NCBI RefSeq assembly: GCF_900116225.1
Contig: NZ_FOZZ01000004.1
Location: 62,001 to 126,000 of the forward strand
Direction: 5' to 3'
Source: Sphingobacterium wenxiniae
GTDB lineage: Bacteria > Bacteroidota > Bacteroidia > Sphingobacteriales > Sphingobacteriaceae
Length of the DNA stretch: 64,000 nucleotides
Part shown: positions 45,675-55,500 of the stretch, piece after piece
Position numbering within the stretch: the stretch's first letter is position 1
Layout of the letters: every line of letters begins with the position of its first letter
Made by a program: the position numbers and the translations under genes
The notes under the pieces: model-generated
What the model was told of the DNA's origin: nothing
The model's database searches: none
What the model saw: only the letters and a program-made list of their open reading frames with translations

Positions 45675-47228
45675 CTACAGCTTGATTTCTTCATCTTTGC
45701 TATTAAAGAATCGAAATTGTGTCAAGTAATATGACGAAATCGTCTTTACTTTTATCCACTTACCGTATCTGAAAAACCATTTAAGCCTTTTCGAAATAAA
45801 ACCAGACGTGATGTAGGCGCCTATGTAAGGGTGAACGGCCAGCGTTATTCCCTTTTCGTTTTGTTCCTGTAAGATAAAGCTCAAATTGCTTTCAATGTCG
45901 TCAAGCAGAACGATACTTGACCGGATTTCGCCAGTTCCTTCACATGCAGGACATTTTTCATTGGTCACTACACTCATCTCTGGCCTTACCCTTTGTCTGG
46001 TTATCTGAACCAATCCAAATTTACTTGGCGGCAGAATCGTATGTTTCGCCCGATCATTGGCCATACATTCTTTCAGATAACTATAAAGTTCTTTCCGATT
46101 GGCGGGTTTGTGCATATCGATAAAATCGATCACCACAATACCTCCCATATCACGCAGGCGTAGTTGCCTTGCGATTTCTTTTGCAGCTTCTTTGTTAACA
46201 AGGAGTGCATTTTCCTCTTGATTTTCTTTGCTGGCAATACGATTACCGCTGTTTACGTCCACGACGTGGAGCGCTTCGGTGTGTTCAATAACGAGATACG
46301 CACCTCCTTGCAGATTCACCGTTTTGCCAAACGACGCCTTTATCTGTTTTTCAACACCGTAATGGTCAAAAATAGGCTCTTTATGCTTATAGAGCTTAAC
46401 TATTTTCTCCAGATCCGGTGATATTTCCTGTACATAAGATTTTACTTCGTCGTGCAGGGTACTATCGTTGACATAGATATGTGTGAATTCATCCGTCAAG
46501 ATATCACGCAAAATGGTAGAAGCTCTATCCATCTCACCTAACACTTTCTGGGGTGGTTCCGCACTTTTAAGGCGTTTGGTAAACAGTTCCCATTTCGAGA
46601 TCAGGTCCAGCAGGTCTTTCTGTAATTCTTCAACCCCTTTTCCTTCGGATACCGTACGTATAATCACCCCAAAATTTGGTGGCTTTATACTTTCCACGAT
46701 TTTTTTCAATCGTGTCCGTTCGGCATTTCCCTTGATTCTCTTGGATATGGAAACCGTGCTTGAGAAAGGAACCAATACAACAAATCTACCAGCAATGGAC
46801 AGATCCGAACTTAGTCGGGGTCCTTTGGTAGATATAGGCTCTTTGGCTATTTGTACTGGCAAAAGCACGTTTCGGCTCAAGATGTCCGAAATCTTCCCTG
46901 CTTTATCGATGTCCTTTTCAAGTTTCAAACTATTGAGCAGCTTCTCTTGATAGCTGCCATTCTTTACTATACGGGTCAACTTGAGTAAAGACTGAACCTG
47001 AGGTCCTAAATCCAAATAATGTAAGAACGCATCTTTTTCGTAGCCTACATCTACGAAAGCGGCATTCAGACCTGGCATAATCTTTTTGATACGCCCCAGA
47101 TAAATATCGCCTACAGCGAAGTTATTATCGGCCTGTTCCCTGTTCAGCTCAACAAGCTGTTTGTCCTGTAGTAAAGCAATAGTCACCCCCTTGTCGGGAG
47201 TTGAATCGATAATTAATTCCTTTACCAA
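45675..47228 (-). CDS. rng: Ribonuclease E/G family protein
   Basis: A 517-residue endoribonuclease for rRNA maturation and mRNA decay. An S1 RNA-binding domain lies near 35-130 (GDIYLGRIKKIMPGLNAAFVDVG), then the RNase H-like catalytic part with VVDVNSGNR and GGIVVIDFIDM (metal Asp residues), and the zinc-link CPACEGTG. There is no long C-terminal scaffold, so it is RNase G-sized. Confidence 0.95.
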   Translation of the reverse strand: MVKELIIDSTPDKGVTIALLQDKQLVELNREQADNNFAVGDIYLGRIKKIMPGLNAAFVDVGYEKDAFLHYLDLGPQVQSLLKLTRIVKNGSYQEKLLNSLKLEKDIDKAGKISDILSRNVLLPVQIAKEPISTKGPRLSSDLSIAGRFVVLVPFSSTVSISKRIKGNAERTRLKKIVESIKPPNFGVIIRTVSEGKGVEELQKDLLDLISKWELFTKRLKSAEPPQKVLGEMDRASTILRDILTDEFTHIYVNDSTLHDEVKSYVQEISPDLEKIVKLYKHKEPIFDHYGVEKQIKASFGKTVNLQGGAYLVIEHTEALHVVDVNSGNRIASKENQEENALLVNKEAAKEIARQLRLRDMGGIVVIDFIDMHKPANRKELYSYLKECMANDRAKHTILPPSKFGLVQITRQRVRPEMSVVTNEKCPACEGTGEIRSSIVLLDDIESNLSFILQEQNEKGITLAVHPYIGAYITSGFISKRLKWFFRYGKWIKVKTISSYYLTQFRFFNSKDEEIKL

Positions 47229-47302
47229 CAGCTACTTATTTAAGGCCTCAGTAAATCTAATAAAGATACTGAGCCTGATGAAACCTAAAAAACCTGTTCA
47301 TG

Positions 47303-47350
47303 AAAAAAATACAATCTATGATCCGACCGAGGTAAAACCATAGATTGTAT
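47303..47350 (-). terminator. Terminator between the small basic ORF and rng
   Basis: Perfect 12-bp arms (47309-47320 with 47339-47350) enclose an 18-nt loop and lead into an eight-T run on the minus strand. A second small hairpin (47362-47373) lies just upstream. Confidence 0.7.
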
Positions 47351-47388
47351 AAAGTCTTTTGTGGCTAAAGCCAATAAGACTCACAAGC

Positions 47389-47478
47389 TTATTTTTTCTT
47401 GTGTCTGTTTTTTCTTAAACGTTTTTTACGTTTGTGAGTAGCCATTTTGTGTCTTTTTCTTTTTTTTCCGCTTGGCAT
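47389..47478 (-). CDS. Very small, highly basic conserved-type protein of the rng/hup neighbourhood
   Basis: A 29-residue ORF from the ATG at 47476-47478, beginning MPSGKKRKRHKM and ending in three lysines. Of 29 residues, 17 are Lys or Arg and three are His. I recall the same short ORF next to rng and hup in other Bacteroidota genomes, but cannot run a search here. The composition suggests RNA or ribosome binding. It lies 36 bp after the TPR gene and before a terminator, so it is the last gene of the hup transcript or is made from its own message. Confidence 0.75.
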   Translation of the reverse strand: MPSGKKRKRHKMATHKRKKRLRKNRHKKK

Positions 47479-47514
47479 AGCTTTAATGTTTTTTAATTAT
47501 GAATAATATGTTAA

Positions 47515-48351
47515 TTACTTACTTAGTTCTTCGACACGTCTGTCAATGAACTGCGACAGGGTCGGATCAGATGCCAATTCCTTACTTTTTTGAAAAGCAG
47601 CAATAGCCTCATTCTTCAACCCAATATTTTCATAGCCTGTGGCTAAATAAAAATATGATTCAGCATCAGGACTTAATTCAATCACGGTCTTAAAACGTTC
47701 GATTGCTTTATCGAACTGACGAGACTGCAAAGAGAACAAGCCTAAAGTTCTGTTTGCTTGAACATTCTTTGGATCTTTCTCTACTACCTCACGCAACAAG
47801 GCAATGCCGGCCATCGGATTACCTGTTGTTCCTGTTACCATAGCAGCCCCAAGACCCGTTTTAGCGTCCAAGCTGTTTTCGTTCAGTTCCACAGCTTTCT
47901 CATACGACTGAATAGCCAATCGATTAAGCTCAGCGGCCATGGCTGTATCCTGTAAATTGGTGTATGCCGAACGATAGGCATCACCGGATTTCAACCAGTA
48001 GTCAAATTTAGGAGAAATTTTTGCCATTTCCTCATAAACAAAACCTTGAGGGGCATATTTCGCTAAATCATCCCACTTTTGAGCCAATTGCTCCAATAAA
48101 GCAAGCTTCTCATCACCTTCTGCCTTGGCAACCTGCTCTTCCAAAGCGTTGATTTCCGCAGCTAAGGTCGGGTTAAGACCTTGCTTGGAGATATCCGATA
48201 CACTTTTGAAATTATATGCTGACGAGTTTTCAGTCGATTCAGAAGCCTGGCCTTTATCTTCACCTACCAAACCTTTAATAGGACGTGCCAACAATGCGCC
48301 CATAATAGCCACAACGACCACGATTACTACTATTTGTTTGGTATTTAACAT
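47515..48351 (-). CDS. Membrane-anchored TPR protein
   Basis: A 278-residue protein with an N-terminal membrane anchor (IVVIVVVVAIMGALLARPI) and at least three TPR units in the C-terminal half (AIQSYEKAVELNENSLDAK, QANRTLGLFSLQSRQFDKA, AESYFYLATGYENIGLKNE). It lies 8 bp after the HU gene. The role is probably protein-protein contact at the membrane; the partner is unknown. Confidence 0.85.
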   Translation of the reverse strand: MLNTKQIVVIVVVVAIMGALLARPIKGLVGEDKGQASESTENSSAYNFKSVSDISKQGLNPTLAAEINALEEQVAKAEGDEKLALLEQLAQKWDDLAKYAPQGFVYEEMAKISPKFDYWLKSGDAYRSAYTNLQDTAMAAELNRLAIQSYEKAVELNENSLDAKTGLGAAMVTGTTGNPMAGIALLREVVEKDPKNVQANRTLGLFSLQSRQFDKAIERFKTVIELSPDAESYFYLATGYENIGLKNEAIAAFQKSKELASDPTLSQFIDRRVEELSK

Positions 48352-48359
48352 AGCGTTCC

Positions 48360-48644
48360 TTATTTATTTCCTTGTTTTACTTTCTCAACAAAAACTTTTG
48401 CTGGTTTGAAACTTGGCACATAGTGGGCAGGGATAATAATAGCTGTGTTTTTTGAGATATTACGTGCAGTTTTTTCCGCTCTTTTTTTCACTACGAAGCT
48501 TCCAAAACCTCTAACATACACATTCTCTCCGCTAATCATTGCATTTTTTACCACCTTGAAAAATGCCTCAACTGTCTCTTGAACATCTACTTTCTCTAAG
48601 CCTGTTTTGTTAGAGATTTCTGCAATAATTTCTGCTTTAGTCAT
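48360..48644 (-). CDS. hup: HU/IHF-family DNA-binding protein
   Basis: A 94-residue histone-like protein: MTKAEIIAEISNKTG, VRGFGSFVVKKRAEK and the arm NTAIIIPAHYVPSFKPAK, where the Pro that kinks DNA stands. It bends DNA and organises the nucleoid. Confidence 0.95.
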   Translation of the reverse strand: MTKAEIIAEISNKTGLEKVDVQETVEAFFKVVKNAMISGENVYVRGFGSFVVKKRAEKTARNISKNTAIIIPAHYVPSFKPAKVFVEKVKQGNK

Positions 48645-48704
48645 ATCTATTTTACTGTAATTATTTATTTCTCAACCCTTAACGCAATGTCTGTTTGGGG
48701 ATGC

Positions 48705-48712
48705 AAAAGTAT
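48705..48712 (-). promoter_or_regulatory. -7 element of the hup gene
   Basis: TACTTTTG on the minus strand is an exact TAnnTTTG match, giving a leader of about 55 nt. T-rich sequence replaces the -33 box. The rest of the 224-bp gap up to 48868 holds nothing else recognised. Confidence 0.55.
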
Positions 48713-48868
48713 CTTTTTTTTATGATGTTTAAAAATTTATTTGTGTTTTTTTGCGAAACATGACTAACCCGAAACTTTTATGTATCAATCGATTATGCTC
48801 CTACAAAATAAAAACGGCATAAAAACTAAGAAAGAAAACAAATTACAGCATTAGTTTTCAACATTTTA

Positions 48869-49918
48869 CTACAATGAATTAACCACTTCCAACAAACGGT
48901 CTAAATCTTCCTGTCGGTGGTGCGCCGAAAGCACAATCCGGTTAATTGGCGGATCATTTGGAAGTGGATATGAAAAACTGGAAATCAGAATTCCTCGCTT
49001 CAGAAAATCAGCAAAAGCAGTTTCTTTTGCTATCGTAAATACAGCAAAATCGGAAAGATAGTTAACAGTATCGCTGACACGGGCACGTAGATAATCGATA
49101 TTATTGTGCAGCATAGCCACAGCGTCCTGGTAAATCCTTTCGCCCGCTACCAAAGCATGCAAAGCTGTCGGCGCTGGAGGAGAAGCTCCCCGAAAGAAAG
49201 GGGACGGTTTCAACAAGGCAGCCATTGACGCACTACAAAGTATAACCCCAGCATCCGTAGCCATGCCTTTGGCCAGCGAGGCTACAACCAGCAGCTCTAC
49301 CTGCGGAATATTCAAGGCTTCCCTATCCACATAGCACCGATTAGGCACAGCGATACCAATTCCATGCGAATCATCCAAAAGCAGGTAAACTTTTTTATAC
49401 GGGGCTAGCTGTTTGAACGGCGAAAAGTCAAATCGTTGCGGCGTAAGGTTATCCAAGGTATTGGACACCACTATAAAATCATCCCTATCCGAATGGTTAA
49501 TGTAATTGACAGTACGTGTTGCCCAATCTTCAAAACTTTCTACGGAATAAGGCACTTCATTCTCCAGCCACAAAGCTGGGTGAGTACCCGGGGCATACAG
49601 CATCTCGCCCAATGCCTGCAATTGCCGAACCGCCAGCTGCGCCGCCAAATAACCACTTGACACCAGCAGTGCTTCTTCAAAACCAAAACGCAAAGCCATA
49701 TTTCTCTCCGCCAGGTCATAAATCCCCTGCTGCACATTATTGCTGCGCGAAGTGCCGTTATTTAACCCATATTTATCAATACCTTCCTTGAAAAGTGCAA
49801 TATAATCTTGATTGGTTGGCAATCCCAGATAGGATGTCCCCCCGAAGAACAGGTAATCCTTCTCCGATTGATGTATAATACGCCCAGTAGGTTGATGTAA
49901 ATCACGAAATAAATCCAT
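48869..49918 (-). CDS. PLP-dependent aminotransferase of the alpha-oxoamine synthase type
   Basis: A 349-residue fold-type I PLP enzyme related to 8-amino-7-oxononanoate synthase, 2-amino-3-ketobutyrate CoA ligase and serine palmitoyltransferase. DDSHGIG (182-188) holds the cofactor Asp and His, and ASLAKGMATDAG has the PLP Lys217. It is about 45 residues shorter than the typical 390-400, mainly at the N-terminus and in the C-terminal domain. The function is not assigned. Confidence 0.8.
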   Translation of the reverse strand: MDLFRDLHQPTGRIIHQSEKDYLFFGGTSYLGLPTNQDYIALFKEGIDKYGLNNGTSRSNNVQQGIYDLAERNMALRFGFEEALLVSSGYLAAQLAVRQLQALGEMLYAPGTHPALWLENEVPYSVESFEDWATRTVNYINHSDRDDFIVVSNTLDNLTPQRFDFSPFKQLAPYKKVYLLLDDSHGIGIAVPNRCYVDREALNIPQVELLVVASLAKGMATDAGVILCSASMAALLKPSPFFRGASPPAPTALHALVAGERIYQDAVAMLHNNIDYLRARVSDTVNYLSDFAVFTIAKETAFADFLKRGILISSFSYPLPNDPPINRIVLSAHHRQEDLDRLLEVVNSL

Positions 49919-49935
49919 GGTGTATTCGGTGGTTT

Positions 49936-50400
49936 TTATCGCTTTAAGTAGAAATTCAACGGGATGTTCAGCGTCACTCCTCCTGAAATACCTTTCAAAG
50001 GCTTAAATCCTGTTTTCGTCTGCATATCAAAGCCATAACCCAGATCTAAATCTATTAACGACAATATGCCAATCCCGATTTTCGGTGTCAGCGTGTAAGG
50101 TGTTACTTCCGCTTTCACAAATGGAAAAATCAATCGATCACTTAGATAATACGTAAACCCCAGCTCCGGGATAACCATTGTTTGTGATCGCATCCAGGTG
50201 AAATTAGCCGTTGCGTGGATTTTCATATATTGGTAATTGTTTGGTGCAAAAAGCCCCCAACCGCCAACTTTAAGAAAATTACCGCTTTGGTACTGCCATC
50301 CTACTGCCGGACCGATAATCCAGTTAGCACCATTGGCATTCTGCGCCTGCGAGAATCCCACCCAGCAACAAAGTAACAATAGTATTATCCGCTTTTTCAT
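49936..50400 (-). CDS. Small secreted protein, probably outer-membrane beta-barrel-like
   Basis: A 154-residue protein with a signal peptide ending VGFSQAQ; the ATG at 50398-50400 is preferred to an upstream TTG. The mature part is a row of short amphipathic strands (YMKIHATANFTWM, ELGFTYYLSDRLIFPF) ending with an aromatic-rich strand (LNIPLNFYLKR). No family was recognised. It lies 17 bp upstream of the PLP enzyme gene, in one transcript. Confidence 0.65.
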   Translation of the reverse strand: MKKRIILLLLCCWVGFSQAQNANGANWIIGPAVGWQYQSGNFLKVGGWGLFAPNNYQYMKIHATANFTWMRSQTMVIPELGFTYYLSDRLIFPFVKAEVTPYTLTPKIGIGILSLIDLDLGYGFDMQTKTGFKPLKGISGGVTLNIPLNFYLKR

Positions 50401-50494
50401 ATTCCTCAAACTTAACTAAATTCACCTTCTTGTGCAATAAAATCGTATGCACATATTTGTGCCCTCTGTGCCTTTTAGCATCCATATATTTTAA

Positions 50495-50502
50495 TACCTT
50501 TG
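50495..50502 (+). promoter_or_regulatory. -7 element of the tricorn-like protease gene
   Basis: TACCTTTG is an exact TAnnTTTG match 32 bp before the ATG; TTTT at about 50473-50476 stands where the -33 box should be. Confidence 0.55.
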
Positions 50503-50534
50503 TTTAGAAACAATAACTTGATTGCCCATATATT

Positions 50535-53500
50535 ATGATAAAAAAGCTTCTTCTATTAGCCTTATCCGCCGGTGTCTCTTTCTGTAGCATCGCACAACAA
50601 CCTTCTTTTCTTTCACATCCGACATTAAGCCCCGACGGCAATACACTCGTTTTCAGCTTCGAAGGTGACCTTTGGAAAGTCCCTACCGCCGGCGGAACAG
50701 CGCTTCGCCTAACCGCCATGGAAGGGAATGAAATTGCCCCTCGTATTTCACCGGATGGGCAATGGCTGGCCTTCTCTGCCAACCAGAACGGGAATATGGA
50801 TGTCTACTGCATGCCTCTTGCCGGCGGCGATATTCAGCAGCTTACCTTCCACGACGGCACTGATGAAGTGGACAGCTGGGGTTGGGACAATCAAACAATT
50901 TACTTCACTTCTTCCCGCTACAACCGTTTCAGCGCCTATAAAGTAAACCGAAGCGGCGGAACGGCACAACGTATTTTCCCGCATTTTTTCAATTTTATTC
51001 ACGGCGTTGTGGAAACCCCATCTGGCGAGCTTCTGTACAACGACTCCTGGGAAAGCTACTCCTCCGCCAACCGCAAGCGCTATAAAGGAGCTTTCAACCC
51101 TGATATATACGGTTATAACCCCAAGCAAAAGACATTCAAACAATATACAGACTATATCGGGAAAGATTTTTGGCCAAGTGTAGATCGCAACGGAAATATG
51201 TTTTTTGCTTCCGATGAAGGCAATGATGAATACAATCTGTATACCCTTCAAAACGGACAAAAAACCGCACTTACACAGTATGAGCAATCCATCAAACGTC
51301 CCGTGGTATCTGCCGACGGCAATAAGGTCGTGTTTGAAAAAGACTACCAGGTTTTTGTCTACGATGTCAACAGCAAAACGACTTTACAGCCACAGATACA
51401 GGTCGTCCGCAATCAGGTATTAGGCAAGCACAAAGAGTTTGATATCAGCAATACGATTAGCTTCTTCGATGTTTCGCCTGATGGCAAGAAAATGGCTTTT
51501 GTTTCGCGCGGTGAGCTTTTCGTGAGCGACATCGAAGGCAAATTTATCCGTCAGATGCCCAGCAGCGGCGAACGCGTGATGGAAGTCCGCTGGTTGAAAG
51601 ACAGCAAGACATTGCTCTACAGCCAAACTTACCAGGGCTACCTTAATTGGTTCACACGCCGTGCGGATGGAGAAGGAGATGCCAAACAGCATACGCAAGA
51701 CCTGCGCAACAACCGCAATATAGCGTTCAACCCCGACCGCAGCAAAGCTGTTTATCTGAGTGGGCGCGATGAAGTACGGTTGATGGATCTGGGCTCTTTG
51801 CAAAGCACGGTATTGGTAAATGATGAAATCTGGGCTTTCCAAAATTCAGCACCATCATTTTCTCCGGATGGAGCGTATGTCCTCTTCACCGCAGTACGCA
51901 ATTTTGAGCAGGATATTTTTATACACGAACTGGCGACCGGCAAAACCACAAACCTGACCAACACCGGCGTATCCGAAACCAGCCCATATTGGTCGCCAGA
52001 TGGCAAATACATCTATTTTGCCAGCAACCGCACCAAGCCTTCTTATCCAACAGGAATGCAATTCGCCAGCATCTATCGCCTGGCCTTAGAGCATGTGGAT
52101 GAACCTTATCGCCACAGCAAGTTTGACGATCTTTTTGCCGACAGCAAGAACAATGCAGCAGACACGACCAAGAAACAGGAAAAATCCAACACTGCTGACA
52201 ATAAAAAACCTGTTGTCCGTATTGACTTTGATAATCTGTTGGATAGGGTCAGCTTAGTCAGTCCTTCTTCCGGTACGCAGTCCAATCCTCAGGTCTTCCA
52301 GAAAGGCGAAAAGACATACGTTTTCTTTGGTTCCAACCATGAGGGGAAGAATGCGCTGTATCGCAAAGTGACGGAGGATTTCGGCGAAACCAAAACCGAG
52401 AAAGTAGCCGATGGCTGGGTAGGAGAAATTACCGAAATCAGTGGAAAATATTACACCTTAAGTGGAGGTGCTATACAGAAGTATAATATCGACGCCAACA
52501 AGCTGGACAAGATCAATACAACCTTTAAATTCAACAAAGATCTGGCGCAGGAATTCCGACAGATGTTCTACGAAACTTGGGCAGGTATTGAAGAAAATTT
52601 CTATGATGCTGATTTTCACGGAGTGGATTGGACAGCCATCAAAACCAAGTATGCCGGTTATCTGGACGGCATCAACAACCGCACGGATTTGCGCACCCTG
52701 CTGAACGACATGCTCGGCGAACTTAATTCCTCGCATCTGGGCTTCAATTCCATGGGAGTGGAAGAGAAAAAAAGCTTCAATTTCGTCACGAACGAAACAG
52801 GCATTGTCTATAGTGATGACAATCCGTTACAGATTGCTGCGTTGGTGCAGAACAGCCCAGCCATTCGTCAGGGTGTAGACCTGAAAGTTGGCGACAAGAT
52901 TGTTGCTGTCAACGGACAACGGATAGACCCGACGAAAGATCGCGATGCTTATTTCACCTTGCCGTCGTTAGCTCCAGAAATGCAACTTACGGTAGCTCGC
53001 GGAGGCAAAGAGCATACGGTCAATATTCGTCCGCTCAACAGCGTTAGTTTTAAAGATTTGCTTTATAACGAATGGATAAAAGACAATCGCCAACGCGTAG
53101 ACCAACTCAGCAAAAACCGCATTGCTTATTCGCACATGAAAAATATGGGTGGTGGTGAATTAGAACGGTTTTTATTAGACATGGTTGAGCAAGAGAACAA
53201 CAAAGACGGTATTATTCTGGATCTTCGTTACAATACCGGTGGAAATGTACACGATGAGGTGCTGCGCTTCCTTTCGCAACGTCCTTACCTGCAATGGCAA
53301 TACCGTGGTGGCAAGAAAGCTCCGCAGAGCAACTTTGCCCCGGGAGGTAAGCCTATCGTGCTCTTAATCAACGAGCAGTCATTGAGCGATGCGGAGATGA
53401 CCGCAGCAGGATTCAAAGCCTTGAAACTGGGCAAAATCATCGGTACGGAAACTTATCGCTGGATTATCTTTACCTCGGCAAAAGGTCTGGTTGACGGTTC

Positions 53501-53669
53501 TTCCTACCGGATTCCGGCTTGGGGATGTTATACGTTGGAAGGTGAGGATTTGGAACTTACAGGCGTTGCTCCGGATATTTATGTTAAAAACACTATCGCA
53601 GACCGTATTGCCGACAAAGATCCGCAATTGGAACGTGCTATACAGGAAATACTAAAAGAATTGAATTAA
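50535..53669 (+). CDS. Tricorn-like S41 peptidase with beta-propeller and PDZ domain
   Basis: A 1044-residue secreted protease (signal ending CSIAQQ). Two TolB/WD-like propellers fill about 25-580 (repeats such as HPTLSPDGNTLVFSF, PYWSPDGKYIYFASN), a linker rich in Asp/Lys follows, then a helical part, a PDZ domain (about 745-825) and the S41 core. The nucleophile is Ser951 (SLSDAEMTA), with the oxyanion/His partner near IAYSHMKNMGG. Tricorn-type enzymes trim peptides to short fragments. Location in periplasm is inferred from the signal. Confidence 0.93.
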   Translation: MIKKLLLLALSAGVSFCSIAQQPSFLSHPTLSPDGNTLVFSFEGDLWKVPTAGGTALRLTAMEGNEIAPRISPDGQWLAFSANQNGNMDVYCMPLAGGDIQQLTFHDGTDEVDSWGWDNQTIYFTSSRYNRFSAYKVNRSGGTAQRIFPHFFNFIHGVVETPSGELLYNDSWESYSSANRKRYKGAFNPDIYGYNPKQKTFKQYTDYIGKDFWPSVDRNGNMFFASDEGNDEYNLYTLQNGQKTALTQYEQSIKRPVVSADGNKVVFEKDYQVFVYDVNSKTTLQPQIQVVRNQVLGKHKEFDISNTISFFDVSPDGKKMAFVSRGELFVSDIEGKFIRQMPSSGERVMEVRWLKDSKTLLYSQTYQGYLNWFTRRADGEGDAKQHTQDLRNNRNIAFNPDRSKAVYLSGRDEVRLMDLGSLQSTVLVNDEIWAFQNSAPSFSPDGAYVLFTAVRNFEQDIFIHELATGKTTNLTNTGVSETSPYWSPDGKYIYFASNRTKPSYPTGMQFASIYRLALEHVDEPYRHSKFDDLFADSKNNAADTTKKQEKSNTADNKKPVVRIDFDNLLDRVSLVSPSSGTQSNPQVFQKGEKTYVFFGSNHEGKNALYRKVTEDFGETKTEKVADGWVGEITEISGKYYTLSGGAIQKYNIDANKLDKINTTFKFNKDLAQEFRQMFYETWAGIEENFYDADFHGVDWTAIKTKYAGYLDGINNRTDLRTLLNDMLGELNSSHLGFNSMGVEEKKSFNFVTNETGIVYSDDNPLQIAALVQNSPAIRQGVDLKVGDKIVAVNGQRIDPTKDRDAYFTLPSLAPEMQLTVARGGKEHTVNIRPLNSVSFKDLLYNEWIKDNRQRVDQLSKNRIAYSHMKNMGGGELERFLLDMVEQENNKDGIILDLRYNTGGNVHDEVLRFLSQRPYLQWQYRGGKKAPQSNFAPGGKPIVLLINEQSLSDAEMTAAGFKALKLGKIIGTETYRWIIFTSAKGLVDGSSYRIPAWGCYTLEGEDLELTGVAPDIYVKNTIADRIADKDPQLERAIQEILKELN

Positions 53670-53678
53670 AAAAACAAC

Positions 53679-54464
53679 ATGGTTGTCAATAATAAGATAG
53701 GTATTACGCTTTCGGGCGGAGGGTTCAAAGGAATTGCCCATTTGGGGATTTTGCAATATCTTCAGGAATTGGAGATTCCAATTTCAGCGATTTCGGGTGC
53801 GAGTGCCGGTTCGTTGGTTGGTGCATTCATTGCGGCAGGTTATTCCCCGAAAGAAGTGTTACAATTTGCCAAAGAAGAAAACTTCTTTAACTATTCTGGT
53901 ATCTCGGTTTTGAAAGGGGGGCTGTTTAGCGCAAATATCTTTGAGACTATCGTACAGAAATATATTCCCCATGATAGCTTTGAAGGGCTGAAAATGCCGT
54001 TATATGTCTCTGTCACGGATTTGACCAATGCCAAATCACTGATTTTCAACCAAGGCTCGTTATCCTTTGCCGTCAAGGCTTCTTGTTGTTTCCCTATGGT
54101 GTTCTCTCCGGTAATTTATCAGGACAATACGTATCTCTGTGACGGCGGCTTGATGAATAACTTCCCCGTGGAACAGATTCGGGCTACATGCAATAAGAGT
54201 ATCGGTGTTAATGTGGAACCCCTTTATAAGTCCGAAGGTAAATTAGGTTTTCGCGAGGTTATGTCACGCATCATACGTATCACTACTTCCAGCATACGCA
54301 AAGATGCTCCAAGTGCCTGCGACCTTTATATGCAATTGGACGAAGTAAACCGGTTCAATACCTTCGACACGAAAAAGATAGATGAAATTTACCAGATTGG
54401 CTACGTTCATGCGCAGAAGCACGAAAAAGAGTTGTTGGAGATTAAAAGTAGTATCACTGTTTAG
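53679..54464 (+). CDS. Patatin-like phospholipase
   Basis: A 261-residue serine lipid hydrolase: oxyanion loop GGGFKG, nucleophile Ser42 in GASAG and the Asp of LCDGGLMNNFPV, i.e. the Ser-Asp dyad is intact. No signal peptide, so cytoplasmic or injected. It starts 9 bp after the protease gene and is followed by a terminator. Confidence 0.92.
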   Translation: MVVNNKIGITLSGGGFKGIAHLGILQYLQELEIPISAISGASAGSLVGAFIAAGYSPKEVLQFAKEENFFNYSGISVLKGGLFSANIFETIVQKYIPHDSFEGLKMPLYVSVTDLTNAKSLIFNQGSLSFAVKASCCFPMVFSPVIYQDNTYLCDGGLMNNFPVEQIRATCNKSIGVNVEPLYKSEGKLGFREVMSRIIRITTSSIRKDAPSACDLYMQLDEVNRFNTFDTKKIDEIYQIGYVHAQKHEKELLEIKSSITV

Positions 54465-54486
54465 CCTATTTATATAGGCTTTTTTA
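54463..54486 (+). terminator. Terminator after the patatin gene
   Basis: A 7-bp stem (54463-54469 with 54474-54480) with a 4-nt loop leads directly into six T residues on the plus strand. Confidence 0.85.
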
Positions 54487-54627
54487 ACAAAATTTTCGCA
54501 CAATTATTTGAAAATTAAAATTCCCTTTTTATTTTAGCACCGCATTTATAAAAACCTTCACAGGTAAATATTATTCATAGAGACATTTTTTTTAGGCTAT
54601 CATTTATAAAATTTTAGTTATTGGATT

Positions 54628-55464
54628 ATGTTGACAAGATTATTAATTACCCGACTCAAACATTTTCTTTTTTTTGTATTATTTACAGGCATTGTAAATA
54701 CCGTTACAGCGCAAACACCTGCTTCGGACACCTCCAGTTTCAAGACCAGACTCATGAATATCGAGGCTGCCTCAAGCGAAGTTTTTCGGTACAACACAAC
54801 TATTCACAACGCTTCCAAAGAGGAGCTGATTTATGACCTAAAGGCTGATTTACCTCCGGGATGGCTGGTCACTTTCCGTGCTGAAGGAAGTCAAATTACC
54901 TCACTCGGTGTATCTCCGGGTCAAACACGCGATGTCAGCGTAGAAATCAATGCCGCCTTTGCAGCAAAACCGGATAAGTACAAGATACCGGTACATGCAA
55001 TCTCCGCTAAGGATTCTTTAACCCTTCATCTCGAAGCTGTGGTCAAAGGCTCTTATGCCATCGAGCTGACAACCCCTACAGGAAAACTCAGTGAAGAGGT
55101 TGTCGCCGGAGGACATCAGGAGATACAATTGGTAGTTAAAAACTCGGGGACACTGCCTTTGAACGATGTGGAGCTGAGCTCGCAGCTTCCTACCCAATGG
55201 GGATGCACCTTTGAACCTTCTTCTTTCAAGCAGCTTGAACCGGGTAAGTCCGTCGATGTAAAGGCATCCTTAAAAGTTCCTGAAAAGACCATTGCAGGGG
55301 ATTATGTCGCTAAATTGACGGCCAAAAACCCCAACAGCCAGGCTGAAGTTTCTTTTCGCATCATCGTCAAGACTTCGCTGCTTTCCGGATGGATAGGCAT
55401 ATTGGTTATACTCGCGGCCATAGGTTTAATTTATTACCTTATCCGTAAGTACGGAAGAAGATAG
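54628..55464 (+). CDS. NEW3-domain secreted/membrane protein
   Basis: A 278-residue protein with a signal peptide (to about residue 29), two NEW3-type Ig-like domains (about 35-140, 145-245; motifs NASKEELIYDLKADLPPGW, LPLNDVELSSQLPTQWGC) and a C-terminal membrane segment (WIGILVILAAIGLIYYLI) with a short basic tail. This topology puts the Ig domains outside. The following ABC genes suggest it is an auxiliary subunit of that transporter. Confidence 0.8.
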   Translation: MLTRLLITRLKHFLFFVLFTGIVNTVTAQTPASDTSSFKTRLMNIEAASSEVFRYNTTIHNASKEELIYDLKADLPPGWLVTFRAEGSQITSLGVSPGQTRDVSVEINAAFAAKPDKYKIPVHAISAKDSLTLHLEAVVKGSYAIELTTPTGKLSEEVVAGGHQEIQLVVKNSGTLPLNDVELSSQLPTQWGCTFEPSSFKQLEPGKSVDVKASLKVPEKTIAGDYVAKLTAKNPNSQAEVSFRIIVKTSLLSGWIGILVILAAIGLIYYLIRKYGRR

Positions 55465-55500
55465 AGAGATAATTATTGGCATCAATTAATGTAAAAAGCA

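Noticed and set aside
47161..47343. 60-codon plus-strand ORF at the 5' end of rng
   Set aside because: It covers the antisense of the rng start and the terminator hairpin; no promoter or domain.
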